From a virus, in the IMG/VR virus record IMGVR_UViG_3300017786_000130, positions 1 to 24,940 of that record: DNA of 24,940 nt; one strand, written 5' to 3'. A program made the translations under genes and the position numbers. Position 1 is the stretch's first letter; each line of letters begins with the position of its first letter. The notes below the pieces were generated by a model. The model was not told the origin of the DNA, searched no databases, and saw only the letters and a list, made by a program, of their open reading frames with translations. This document shows positions 1 through 6,876 of the stretch, piece by piece.

Positions 1-185
1 AAATCTTTAGGCTTTGCTGTCGGCTGATTAAATTCATAAAACTTTCTAAATGTCAATAGGCCATATTGCACATGCTTTTCGTTCTTTGCCATGTGCCTTC
101 TTTTAGGCTCGCATACATGCACAAACAAAGTTTTCTCCTTTGCAAATGCTTTGCCGCAGTAATCACATTTATAACTTAATTGCAT
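1..185 (-). CDS. C2HC zinc-finger protein, N-terminal 61 residues (runs off window)
   Basis: The open frame starts at an ATG (185-183) and stays open to the window edge, so only residues 1-61 are visible. Residues 7-25 hold C7-x2-C10 and H23-x-C25 around the segment CDYCGKAFAKEKTLFVHVCE, a one-finger Zn ribbon or C2HC finger, followed by a basic stretch (KRRHMAKNEKH) and an aromatic-rich segment. Proteins opening with this finger are familiar to me as conserved hypothetical genes of marine T4-like phages; their biochemical role is not known to me. The start lies inside the upstream clamp-loader-like gene (17-bp overlap), which suggests translational coupling. A DNA- or RNA-binding role is inference from the finger only. 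Confidence 0.75.
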   Translation of the reverse strand, partial: MQLSYKCDYCGKAFAKEKTLFVHVCEPKRRHMAKNEKHVQYGLLTFRKFYEFNQPTAKPKD

Positions 186-630
186 CTATCTGTTTCTTAT
201 CCCAACCAAGACCTCTACAGTGATCTTTAATTTCTTTGTTATCTGATATTGCCGCCAATGCAGAAATATCTGCACTCTTCATGTTTGGAAATATCTTCTT
301 TAAAAATTCTTCTTTTTTGTTCTTCTCTCTTTTGAGTCCTAGCCATTCATGTCTATGAATATTCTTTTCTTCTTGACCGCAACTACATGCAAGTTGCCAT
401 AGCAATTTATTATGCTTGTTTAACAGCAGGAAAAGGTTCTTATTAAAGCGTTCGTTGCCTAGCAGTACATAATGCTCCTTTAGTTCTCTAGACCCTTGTA
501 CGTTGCTTATATAGCGGTTAAGCGTGAAGTATACAACACTCTTACGTTGCTCTTCTGTAAGCTCGTCCCATATATGTTTTGCATTCATATCAACAGATGC
601 AAGGATTTCATTTAGTTTTAATTTTGACAT
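169..630 (-). CDS. Putative clamp-loader small subunit (gp62-like)
   Basis: 153 residues. I chose the ATG at 630 because it has an AAGGA ribosome site seven bases upstream and lies just after the stop of the lipoprotein gene; a longer in-frame start at 648 would overlap that gene. Residues 32-42 (VVYFTLNRYIS) followed by the NE.FN pattern near 59-64 resemble the layout of gp62-type clamp-loader subunits in marine T4-like phages. Residues 76-85 (LLWQLACSCG) and the basic helix-rich C-terminus are also seen. In T4, gp62 joins gp44 to load the gp45 sliding clamp onto DNA. No gp44 or gp45 lies in this window, so context does not confirm the assignment. It could be another small conserved phage protein. 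Confidence 0.5.
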   Translation of the reverse strand: MSKLKLNEILASVDMNAKHIWDELTEEQRKSVVYFTLNRYISNVQGSRELKEHYVLLGNERFNKNLFLLLNKHNKLLWQLACSCGQEEKNIHRHEWLGLKREKNKKEEFLKKIFPNMKSADISALAAISDNKEIKDHCRGLGWDKKQIDAIKL

Positions 631-631
631 T

Positions 632-790
632 CTAGTCCTTATTAACAATATCTGGTGTAATCATATCTATCGTATTTACTACTGTTTTACCTGCATATAT
701 GGCTGTACTAGCAGTAACATCTAAAACGGCTACTGTAGTTCCACATGCAGGAAGTAATAGAATTATGGCTACAAGTAAAAGTCTAATCAT
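632..790 (-). CDS. Small predicted lipoprotein, 52 residues
   Basis: The ATG at 790 opens a 52-residue frame ending in TAG at 634-632. The N-terminus is MIRLL, then a hydrophobic run, then a lipobox LLPAC with the candidate lipidated cysteine at residue 16. The remaining 36 residues are mildly polar and rich in T, V and A. This is a textbook signal-peptidase-II signal, so the mature protein should be a short envelope-anchored peptide. No Shine-Dalgarno sequence precedes the ATG; a -10 box ends six bases upstream (see promoter 797-825). Known phage lipoproteins of similar size, such as T5 Llp, block superinfection by binding an outer-membrane receptor; lysis-related (Rz1-like) lipoproteins are another option. 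The function here is unknown. It is the first gene of the transcription unit containing the clamp-loader-like gene. Confidence 0.72.
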   Translation of the reverse strand: MIRLLLVAIILLLPACGTTVAVLDVTASTAIYAGKTVVNTIDMITPDIVNKD

Positions 791-796
791 AGTTAT

Positions 797-825
797 ATTG
801 TACTATCTTATGCAAATAAATGCAA
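797..825 (-). promoter_or_regulatory. Sigma70-type promoter of the lipoprotein gene (leaderless geometry)
   Basis: On the minus strand TTGCAT (825-820) and TACAAT (802-797) are separated by exactly 17 bp. The -10 box ends six bases before the ATG at 790, so the expected start of transcription coincides with the start codon. It sits in the only gap (791-832) between the methyltransferase stop and the lipoprotein start. Confidence 0.65.
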
Positions 826-832
826 GAGTTTT

Positions 833-1384
833 TTATGATAACCTAGCCATTATGAAATAGTTCTTAACTGGTATATTTTTGCCAAGTTGTTTTGAATATT
901 TGTTAAATTCTCTGTATTCTTCTTTGATTATTTCATAGCCCAAAGCCAAATGTTTCTGCCTCCACCAATCTGGTGTTTGCTGTATTAGGTGTGCATTTCG
1001 TCCATCTGGAAGTATAAGTTTGGCTGGCGCACAGCTAATTAAATGGTATATGTGTGTACTATGTTCTTTAATTTCTTCAAGTGTTTTATCTAAATGATTG
1101 GGCTCTATATGTTCTAAAACATCGGTTGAGAATATCAAATCAACTTTCTTTAGAGGAACATTAAATTTTGGATTAGCAGGATCGTAACCCATAATATCGA
1201 TAGTGGGGTAGTTGTGTTTTAGAACATCAAGTAGTTGTCCTTTACCACAACCAAAATCAATCATAGATCTAATTGATTGTTTGGAAATAAATCTTTTTAG
1301 ATATTCGGGTATTTTAGAACGCTTTCCAAACTTTGTTCCGCTATGTATAAGCGAAAGCATTTCTTGATATTCAGCTGATATCAT
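833..1384 (-). CDS. Class I SAM-dependent methyltransferase
   Basis: 183 residues. The SAM-binding motif I is at residues 43-50 (DFGCGKGQ), an acidic post-I residue lies in GYDP (66-69), and the Methyltransf_11/23-type motif DVLEHI is at 88-93. This is a single-domain Rossmann methyltransferase of ordinary short length. The substrate is not readable; its place at the end of glycan island 2 suggests sugar or glycolipid methylation, but this is inference. The ATG (1384) overlaps the upstream stop by four bases (ATGA). It is the last gene before the host-type promoter at 797-825; I see no terminator between them. Confidence 0.8.
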   Translation of the reverse strand: MISAEYQEMLSLIHSGTKFGKRSKIPEYLKRFISKQSIRSMIDFGCGKGQLLDVLKHNYPTIDIMGYDPANPKFNVPLKKVDLIFSTDVLEHIEPNHLDKTLEEIKEHSTHIYHLISCAPAKLILPDGRNAHLIQQTPDWWRQKHLALGYEIIKEEYREFNKYSKQLGKNIPVKNYFIMARLS

Positions 1385-1569
1385 TTGCTGTACTCACCAC
1401 GATCAAAACTAATCTCTCTACACAGGGTTTGAATGTCCTGTATAAGAAATTCGACTTGTGTTTCATCTCGTGTTTCTTTAGGTGTGTCATACTTTAGTTT
1501 TCTTAACTCTTCAGACTTTCTATAGATGACTTCGACCTTGTTGCACATATCACTGATTTTGTGTAACAT
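1381..1569 (-). CDS. Hypothetical protein, 62 residues, helical
   Basis: Not recognised. The protein is charged and predicted mostly helical, with two Cys residues and no membrane segment. An AAGGA ribosome site lies seven bases before the ATG at 1569, and the stop overlaps the next gene by ATGA, so it is a genuine operon member translated with the methyltransferase downstream. It may be a small partner of that enzyme; nothing in the sequence proves this. Confidence 0.6.
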   Translation of the reverse strand: MLHKISDMCNKVEVIYRKSEELRKLKYDTPKETRDETQVEFLIQDIQTLCREISFDRGEYSK

Positions 1570-1594
1570 ATAGTTTTCCTTTGCTGGTTGGTTT

Positions 1595-2341
1595 TCATAA
1601 TCCTATATCGCTAGTATAAATTTCTTCCATCAACGGTTTCCAAGCAGCCGAATGATTAATATGTTCTATCATTTTGCTATCATCGGAATATTGTAAATCT
1701 GCATTTGATAGTATCGGTAAATTTTCTAAATGTGCTGGAACTAGTTCTTGTGCATTGTAAAAGAAACAGTTAGTGCTACTAGTATCAAATCCAAAATACG
1801 AGTAATTAAAATGTTCAAAGAAAAGTTTCCACTTCTGCAAACTACAACCTGATGTAGTTAACTTTCCTTTCCTAATTGTTTTCCATGGCATACTTGGCAC
1901 ATGAGGAAAACTTGCAGTAACGTTAGGACCGAACTGATCTGTAAACTCTACACAAACTGTTTTGGGTCTAAAACCTCCGTTTAAAAACAATTCGTGTGCA
2001 ATAGCGTAGTCGAAACTATCAATATCTAAACTAAAAAAGTCGCAATTGTAAGGTACTTCTTTCATAAACTGTTGTGCATTGTGTGGGTAAACTTTAGATG
2101 CTATATGCTTAAACTTGTCTGTAAATCTTTCTTTACCTTTAGGATTTTCTCTTGCATCAACACCAACACCACTCCAATCTTTATCATATTGTAAGTAATT
2201 GGTCATGTTAGTGCCGCCATCGCCCCATCCAATCTCTAAAAATGTTTTGTCTGGATTTATAATAGAATTGGTCATCATTTCTATAATGCCATCTTCTCCA
2301 TGCTGTGAATAGACTTGTTTTTCGTAGTGTAATTTATACAT
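1595..2341 (-). CDS. FkbM-like / SAM methyltransferase-fold protein
   Basis: 248 residues. The N-terminus carries SQHGEDG (12-18) followed by LEIGWGDGG (35-43), a glycine-rich motif I, and VDARENP (61-67) as the acidic residue after the second strand; FFSLDIDSFDY further on matches the motif IV region of FkbM-like enzymes. The SQHGEDG lead is typical of a family of glycan-cluster methyltransferases. The start is the ATG at 2341, which lies inside the end of the upstream FkbM gene (8-bp overlap); a TTG one codon earlier is possible but less likely. The acceptor is unknown; its neighbours suggest O-methylation of a sugar. Confidence 0.65.
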   Translation of the reverse strand: MYKLHYEKQVYSQHGEDGIIEMMTNSIINPDKTFLEIGWGDGGTNMTNYLQYDKDWSGVGVDARENPKGKERFTDKFKHIASKVYPHNAQQFMKEVPYNCDFFSLDIDSFDYAIAHELFLNGGFRPKTVCVEFTDQFGPNVTASFPHVPSMPWKTIRKGKLTTSGCSLQKWKLFFEHFNYSYFGFDTSSTNCFFYNAQELVPAHLENLPILSNADLQYSDDSKMIEHINHSAAWKPLMEEIYTSDIGL

Positions 2342-2999
2342 CAAAGTACTCCATGGGTTTTGTAGCGTTGTCTATTCCTTTTTCAAACAATCCGTCTATT
2401 TGTAATACTTGTTCACCGTTATTGTGTTCAGTGATACAGTTAGTCAATCCAAATCCTATACTGTTCATTAGTTCTATCATTTGTAATCCTGTTGGTGCTC
2501 CTTCGTTGTAAGGCTTAATTGCAAGTTCAAGTATAACATACTTTGCTTTGTCTAGCAATATTTTTCCTCCGTCAATAACATCTTTTTCTGCACCTTGTAC
2601 ATCAATTTTAATTAAGTGAAAATGTCTGTCTGACAATATATCATCTAATCTTCTTACAGGCACTTGCATGGTTATTAAATCTTTGCCTTGTATCTCTGGG
2701 TAAAAACTTGCGCCTTTGCCTGCAGGCTTTCTTTCAGAATAATAAAAATCTAGTTCGCCTTCTTCTTTGCCAAGCGCAACTATTTGGTACTCGTCAATAT
2801 GTCCATTGGCTTGTTTTTTTCCTAGTTTTAATTCACAGTAAGGATTTGCTTCGATAGAATATATGTGTGCGTTACCAAATAACATTCTCATCTCTGTTGC
2901 AAATTGTCCTATGTTTGCACCTATGTCTAGAATGTGCGGGTGTGTACCCTTAGGCCAAACTACTAAATCTTGGATATTTTCAACAATAGGATGATCCAT
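2334..2999 (-). CDS. FkbM family methyltransferase
   Basis: 221 residues from the ATG at 2999. Motif I is DIGANIG (25-31), followed by YSIEANP (47-53) and, near the middle, RRLDDIL and LIKIDVQGAEKDVI, the signature of the FkbM family (SAM-dependent O-methyltransferases, often of sugars in polysaccharide clusters). A longer frame open to 3116 exists, but those extra 39 residues are out-of-frame translation of the small membrane protein gene upstream, whose stop overlaps this ATG as TAATG. I therefore prefer the short form. Confidence 0.85.
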   Translation of the reverse strand: MDHPIVENIQDLVVWPKGTHPHILDIGANIGQFATEMRMLFGNAHIYSIEANPYCELKLGKKQANGHIDEYQIVALGKEEGELDFYYSERKPAGKGASFYPEIQGKDLITMQVPVRRLDDILSDRHFHLIKIDVQGAEKDVIDGGKILLDKAKYVILELAIKPYNEGAPTGLQMIELMNSIGFGLTNCITEHNNGEQVLQIDGLFEKGIDNATKPMEYFDV

Positions 3000-3160
3000 T
3001 AATGTTCTCCGAACTGAATGCCAAAGAAAAAACCTAATGCCAATGACAATGGTATAATAATTAATAAATCCATAAGCCAATGTAAAGCAATAGCAAGGGA
3101 TACAATTTCTTTCCAATGTATTTTACATACATCTGCCCATTGCGTTACTTTACTAAACAT
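2999..3160 (-). CDS. Small membrane protein, 53 residues
   Basis: The frame starts at the ATG 3160, which overlaps the stop of the dehydrogenase gene as TAATG, and ends at TAA 3001-2999, which overlaps the FkbM ATG the same way. The N-terminal 20 residues are polar with several basic residues; residues 21-50 form one long, or two short, hydrophobic helices with an internal His-Trp and a Pro, ending FFFGIQFGEH. Exact coupling at both ends is strong support for a real gene. I do not recognise the family. It could anchor the glycan enzymes to the inner membrane, but that is inference. Confidence 0.7.
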   Translation of the reverse strand: MFSKVTQWADVCKIHWKEIVSLAIALHWLMDLLIIIPLSLALGFFFGIQFGEH

Positions 3161-3957
3161 TAATTTTCTCTCATCCCATTAAACACAGTCTTTTTTACTT
3201 TGCTGTTGTCCTCCGTAACAACGTCTAACAAATTAAATGGTAAGTCAAGTTTTTTAATTAATGATGCAAGAGCTTTTGTATCTTTAGGCAAACACATTCC
3301 GCCATAGCCACGTAGTTCAGGATAAACGTCTAAGTACATATCGATTGCTTTTCCTGTTTTAATATATGCATTCTTAATTGTATTGTAATCACAGTCTAAC
3401 TTCTCACAAATTTCGTACATTACGTTAGCAAACGTTACCCTTACAGCAGCATATACGTTATTATAGTATTTAAGTACTTCTGCTTCATTAGGTGTTAAGT
3501 GTACTACATTCTGTGGTAATTCTCCGTGACAGTCAACCATTTTTCTATGTACCCAAATATCATGTGTACCTACTGCAAGTAGTTTATGATTGTTAAGGAA
3601 ATCATCTAATGCACAACGTTCACGTAAAAACTCTGGAACAAAAGCAATTGTTAAGTTTTTATGTTTGTCAATCATGCTTTGTGTAAAGCCAGGTACTGCC
3701 GTACTTCTAATAGCAATAATACCTTTGTAATTAATTTCTGCAAGTTCATCTATTACACTTTCAATAATAGTTGTGTCGCAGTCTCCGTTATCCATGCTTG
3801 GTGTTGGTACACAAACAAATGTAATTTCTGTGTTGAATACATCTGTAATTTGTGTATCAAGTGTAATGTCGTGTCCAACAATTTCATGTCCAATGCTTTC
3901 AAATCCTGCTTTGTTTGCTGACCCTACTGTACCAAGTCCAATGATTCCTAGTTTCAT
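3160..3957 (-). CDS. UDP-glucose/GDP-mannose dehydrogenase-like enzyme, short form
   Basis: 265 residues. The NAD-binding GLGTVG is at 7-12, then VPTP (50-53), STAVPG (85-90), EFLRER (109-114), K163/N167 in the central helix, and the catalytic loop GYGGMCLPKDT with the nucleophile C222, K225 and D226. These match the NDP-sugar 6-dehydrogenase family (UDP-glucose to UDP-glucuronate, or related substrates), which oxidises the sugar C6 in two steps. Usual members are about 390-450 residues; this one stops shortly after the central domain and lacks the C-terminal NDP-sugar-binding domain. The end is a clean stop coupled to the next gene (TAATG), so it does not look like a recent truncation. It overlaps the upstream SDR gene by ATGA, suggesting the two act in the same pathway. 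Confidence 0.85.
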   Translation of the reverse strand: MKLGIIGLGTVGSANKAGFESIGHEIVGHDITLDTQITDVFNTEITFVCVPTPSMDNGDCDTTIIESVIDELAEINYKGIIAIRSTAVPGFTQSMIDKHKNLTIAFVPEFLRERCALDDFLNNHKLLAVGTHDIWVHRKMVDCHGELPQNVVHLTPNEAEVLKYYNNVYAAVRVTFANVMYEICEKLDCDYNTIKNAYIKTGKAIDMYLDVYPELRGYGGMCLPKDTKALASLIKKLDLPFNLLDVVTEDNSKVKKTVFNGMREN

Positions 3958-4811
3958 AATAATGACTCCACTGTATGTTTTAATCCTACCTTTAATGGTG
4001 TGTAACTAAAGGTATCCGTTAATTTAAGTAATTTAGATGTATCGGGACAACGGCGCTTTGCACTGCCTATTGGTCCTGGCATTATTTCAAGTTTATTAGG
4101 ATCTACATCCATAATGTCCATAATGATTTTTGCTACATCTGAAATTTTATTCTCTTCTTGCCTGCCTACATTTATAATTTCATTGCTATGCTTTTCTACT
4201 ACTTCGTGTGTAAGTTTAACAGCGTCATCAATGTAACAGAAACTACGTGTATCATCGCCTTTAATATAGTACTCGCCTTTTGCAACACGCTCTACAAACT
4301 CACTAATAAAATGATCTTTTTGTCTAGGACCGTAAATGTTAAAGTAACGTATTACTAACCATTGTAGTCCTGAATTAGATACTAAATTTTCACCAAGTGC
4401 TTTAGGTATACTGTAACTCCATCTTGGATTTAAAATGTCTTCGAAATGAATAGGAACATTTTCGTCTGTTGGAACAGGATATATTTCTTTGTCAATTGCT
4501 CCATTAAATATTTCACATGTGCTAGTAAACACAAACTTTGTATCGGTTCCAATGTAATGTTCAATTAAATTAAATGTTGGAAGTGTATTATTAAATGCAA
4601 CTTGTGTAGGAGTTTCGTAAAATAGTCTAGTACCATTTGTTGCTGCCATGTGTATCACTGTATCACATGCTGGCATTTGTTTAACAATATCAGTATCACA
4701 AAGATTCTGACCAGACACTAAGTCGTATGCAACTACATCATTACTATCTTTAATGTAATCATAGTAATGGCTTCCTATAAAGCCTTTGTGTCCAGTCAAT
4801 ACTATCTTCAT
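3954..4811 (-). CDS. NAD-dependent epimerase/dehydratase (extended SDR)
   Basis: 285 residues. The Rossmann motif GHKGFIG (7-13) and the catalytic YxxxK (Y133-SIP-K137), with FTSTCEIF (95-102) contributing the active-site Ser/Thr, place it in the extended SDR family of nucleotide-sugar epimerases, dehydratases and decarboxylases. RYFNIYGPRQ and the later YIDDAV and NVGRQ motifs fit that family. The product cannot be fixed: UDP-glucose epimerase, dTDP-glucose dehydratase and UDP-glucuronate decarboxylase all share these motifs. Pairing with a UGD-like gene makes a UDP-glucuronate-consuming reaction an attractive guess. It overlaps both neighbours by four bases. Confidence 0.85.
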   Translation of the reverse strand: MKIVLTGHKGFIGSHYYDYIKDSNDVVAYDLVSGQNLCDTDIVKQMPACDTVIHMAATNGTRLFYETPTQVAFNNTLPTFNLIEHYIGTDTKFVFTSTCEIFNGAIDKEIYPVPTDENVPIHFEDILNPRWSYSIPKALGENLVSNSGLQWLVIRYFNIYGPRQKDHFISEFVERVAKGEYYIKGDDTRSFCYIDDAVKLTHEVVEKHSNEIINVGRQEENKISDVAKIIMDIMDVDPNKLEIMPGPIGSAKRRCPDTSKLLKLTDTFSYTPLKVGLKHTVESLL

Positions 4812-5035
4812 TTAATTACGCCAATTTTCCAATTCTCTGCACAAGATTCAGCATATGCTTTGCTGTGACCAGTAACTGCTCTGCTCTCAATAAGTTCGCC
4901 GTTTTCAAACATGTCAACAACATAGACAGATTCTTCTCTTACGATAGCACTACGATTACTAACCATTTCTTGTATGAATTGTTTTTCAGACTTATTCTTA
5001 AGTCCGTTAAGTCCTTTCGTCGCCAATTTAATCAC
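4808..5035 (-). CDS. Hypothetical protein, 75 residues
   Basis: Not recognised. The GTG start (5035) forms a GTGA overlap with the stop of the upstream glycosyltransferase gene, and its stop overlaps the SDR ATG (ATGA), so it is coupled at both ends. The N-terminal third is Lys-rich; residues from about 35 look like a small beta-strand unit (SVYVVDMFENGELIESR) with an aromatic C-terminus (AENWKIGVIK). No membrane segment or known motif is seen. Confidence 0.6.
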   Translation of the reverse strand: MIKLATKGLNGLKNKSEKQFIQEMVSNRSAIVREESVYVVDMFENGELIESRAVTGHSKAYAESCAENWKIGVIK

Positions 5036-5784
5036 CTTTTTCCCTTCTTCATTCTTTTAATTGCACGAGCTAACTGCTCGTCTCTCTTTAATTTACGATC
5101 ACCTTTGTAGTGTATAATATGGTGTTCAAGTGCTGCATTGAAATGATTTTTGCCAAGTTCTGGAAAGCGTATACGTGCAATATCATAGTTGTGTATCTTA
5201 CCTTCTTTTTCCAGCCTTTCTCTTGCAGCATCAAATGCATGACAATCTAATTGCCCTGCGAGATCGTAAATTGTATCGTGTGTATAATATTCTTTCCATA
5301 CATCAAAGAACTCTGTTGCATGTTTATGATTTAAATCAAATGCAAGGAATCCTGTTTCTGTATAGTGTGGTCTTCCAAGATAACTTGTGAATAACCCTTC
5401 TGGCAAAAATCCTTTTAAGTAGTCTTCACTGATACTACTATAAATTTCAGCATCGCTATCAATCCAATACAGTGTATCTACATCGGCATTATTTGCACAA
5501 TGCCAAATACAATAACTTTTGTGACTGAACCTTACACCATCATAGATAAACTTACCAGGCACTCTATGTGCATTACGTTTTTTAAATTCTGTAAGTTCTG
5601 GTACTGACGGTTCTAACTTTCTAATAACAAAGTTAGCCGGAGGATTATCAATCTCAACGTTGTCTACATAGATGTAAACAGTGATATTAGGATCAACAAA
5701 CTTTCTTACACTTTCTACAAAGTGTCTGCCATACTCGTGATACCCGTTATCACTAAATGTTGATACGATGCCAAGTTTTTTCAT
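5032..5784 (-). CDS. GT-A-type glycosyltransferase (DSD motif)
   Basis: 250 residues. The N-terminus reads STFSDNGYHEYG, with a Ser-Val-Pro and LTEFKK segment and then RFSHKSYCIWHCA followed by YWIDSD; D109-S-D111 is the likely metal and nucleotide-sugar DxD motif. The same ordered blocks occur in the island 1 protein at 10966-11778, so the two are paralogs. The C-terminus has a His-rich block (LEHHIIHYKGDRK) matching YLDHLKGGRK there, and ends strongly basic. It starts at the ATG 5784, which overlaps the cupin stop as TAATG. The donor and acceptor are unknown. Confidence 0.65.
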   Translation of the reverse strand: MKKLGIVSTFSDNGYHEYGRHFVESVRKFVDPNITVYIYVDNVEIDNPPANFVIRKLEPSVPELTEFKKRNAHRVPGKFIYDGVRFSHKSYCIWHCANNADVDTLYWIDSDAEIYSSISEDYLKGFLPEGLFTSYLGRPHYTETGFLAFDLNHKHATEFFDVWKEYYTHDTIYDLAGQLDCHAFDAARERLEKEGKIHNYDIARIRFPELGKNHFNAALEHHIIHYKGDRKLKRDEQLARAIKRMKKGKR

Positions 5785-6140
5785 TATGTCTTAGTACCAA
5801 CAGTTCTACGCACAATGTCGTCGTGGTTGAACTCTGCCCAGTATAGCTCAAATGCTACACCATCTTCAAGTCCTTCGAACTGATGGATCTTGCCGGGCTT
5901 CACTTGCGTAAAGTCTCCAGCTTCAAGAATAGTTTCGTCAACTAATCCTTTTTGTTCTCCGTCCTGCCAAACACGTATTAACATCTTGCCTGACTCAACA
6001 AAGAAGCCATTCCACTTAAATTGATGTTCGTGTTCAGAACACTTAAAACCTTTATTATATTCAATGCGGTGAAACTCTAGTACACCGTTTGCATGGACTA
6101 ACTCTGTGTTACCCCAAATCTTTCCTGCTTTGATACCCAT
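5784..6140 (-). CDS. Cupin-domain protein
   Basis: 118 residues, a single small beta-barrel. Metal-ligand candidates are H37 and H39 in SEHEHQ and H86 in KPGKIHQF, spaced as in the two conserved cupin motifs (HxH with a downstream Glu region, then PxxxxHxF). Such one-domain cupins are common in polysaccharide clusters as sugar isomerases or epimerases or as binding proteins. An AGGAG ribosome site stands shortly before the ATG at 6140. The gap upstream (6141-6178) holds no clear promoter, so it is probably read from the promoter at 6715-6743. Confidence 0.7.
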   Translation of the reverse strand: MGIKAGKIWGNTELVHANGVLEFHRIEYNKGFKCSEHEHQFKWNGFFVESGKMLIRVWQDGEQKGLVDETILEAGDFTQVKPGKIHQFEGLEDGVAFELYWAEFNHDDIVRRTVGTKT

Positions 6141-6178
6141 TTTATACTCCTAGATATTTTAATATACATACTTAATTA

Positions 6179-6688
6179 TCAGAGTAAGATGCTCAATTCA
6201 ACTTGTTCTGACTGTCTACTAATCTCTTTAACAAAGTAAACACATGGAGGATTTTCTTCATCGTGTAATGGTACTGACAATAATTGTCCATTTTTCATCT
6301 TTGGAAAATACCATCTTACATCTTGGTATATGTTTACTATTTCTACTGGTTGAAAGTCGGATCTGTAACCTTTAATTGGATTCATACAGAACGCTTCGAA
6401 GCCTCTTTCGTTAATACTTGTTAGTGGTAACACCTCTGGATCTGTAGCACAATCGCTATCTCCAATTAGCATACACCAATCCAAAGGCATTTGAATTTCG
6501 TATCCTCCGATATTCATTAGTATTGCTGGACTGTTAAAACTTTCTAAAAATATTAAAGGCATGAAGAAGAAGTCAGGATTACTTGGATCACTATTATCTA
6601 GTACACTAAACCTAGCGTCCTCCTCTACCTCTTCGGGCAGTTCGTTCAAATTGAACGCCTTATTATCTAATGTTAAAATTCTACTCAT
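6179..6688 (-). CDS. Conserved hypothetical phage protein, 169 residues
   Basis: A soluble, acidic protein with an aromatic-rich centre (MPLDWCMLIGD, LPLTSINERGFEAFCMNP, VNIYQDVRWYFPKMKNG) that I recognise as resembling a hypothetical protein of marine T4-like phages; I know of no assigned function. It has an AAGGA ribosome site before the ATG (6688) and is the first gene after a strong host-type promoter. It is not obviously a glycan enzyme and may be part of the conserved phage backbone between the helicase module and island 2. Confidence 0.7.
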   Translation of the reverse strand: MSRILTLDNKAFNLNELPEEVEEDARFSVLDNSDPSNPDFFFMPLIFLESFNSPAILMNIGGYEIQMPLDWCMLIGDSDCATDPEVLPLTSINERGFEAFCMNPIKGYRSDFQPVEIVNIYQDVRWYFPKMKNGQLLSVPLHDEENPPCVYFVKEISRQSEQVELSILL

Positions 6689-6714
6689 TTAGTTTTCCTT
6701 AGTTGTATTGACGT

Positions 6715-6743
6715 ATTATAACATGTTTAGTACTTGAAGTCAA
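6715..6743 (-). promoter_or_regulatory. Sigma70-type promoter before the 169-residue gene
   Basis: Minus strand: TTGACT (6743-6738), 17 bp, TATAAT (6720-6715). Both boxes are close to the bacterial consensus. Transcription should start near 6708, giving a leader of about 20 bases that carries an AAGGA ribosome site for the ATG at 6688. The -35 box lies just after the stop of the 42-residue gene (6748-6876). Confidence 0.8.
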
Positions 6744-6747
6744 GAAC

Positions 6748-6876
6748 TTAACTTTTCTTTTCGTTTTGTAATACTTTCAATTTTGCTTCTAGCTTGTCTA
6801 TAATCTTACGGCTAACTTTTTCAGCTTCGCATACTCTTATACTTTCTTGTAACTTTAGTATTTCATCGTCTACCAT
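6748..6876 (-). CDS. Hypothetical 42-residue coiled-coil protein
   Basis: The frame opens at ATG 6876, overlapping the end of the previous gene (ATGGTAG), and closes at TAA 6750-6748. The residues are almost entirely helix-forming and charged, with a heptad-like pattern (MVDDEILKLQESIRV, then KIIDKLEAKLKVLQNEKK), which suggests a short coiled coil. The overlap with the previous gene and the absence of any other candidate in 6748-6869 support it as a real gene. The function is unknown. Confidence 0.55.
   Translation of the reverse strand: MVDDEILKLQESIRVCEAEKVSRKIIDKLEAKLKVLQNEKKS

Noticed and set aside
3000-3116. 39-residue N-terminal extension of the FkbM gene
   Set aside because: It is out-of-frame translation of the 53-residue membrane protein gene, and the ATG at 2999 has an exact TAATG coupling.
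3661-4009. Plus-strand frames of 78-86 residues, some Cys-rich
   Set aside because: They are antisense shadows of the dehydrogenase gene, and every supported gene in the window is on the minus strand.
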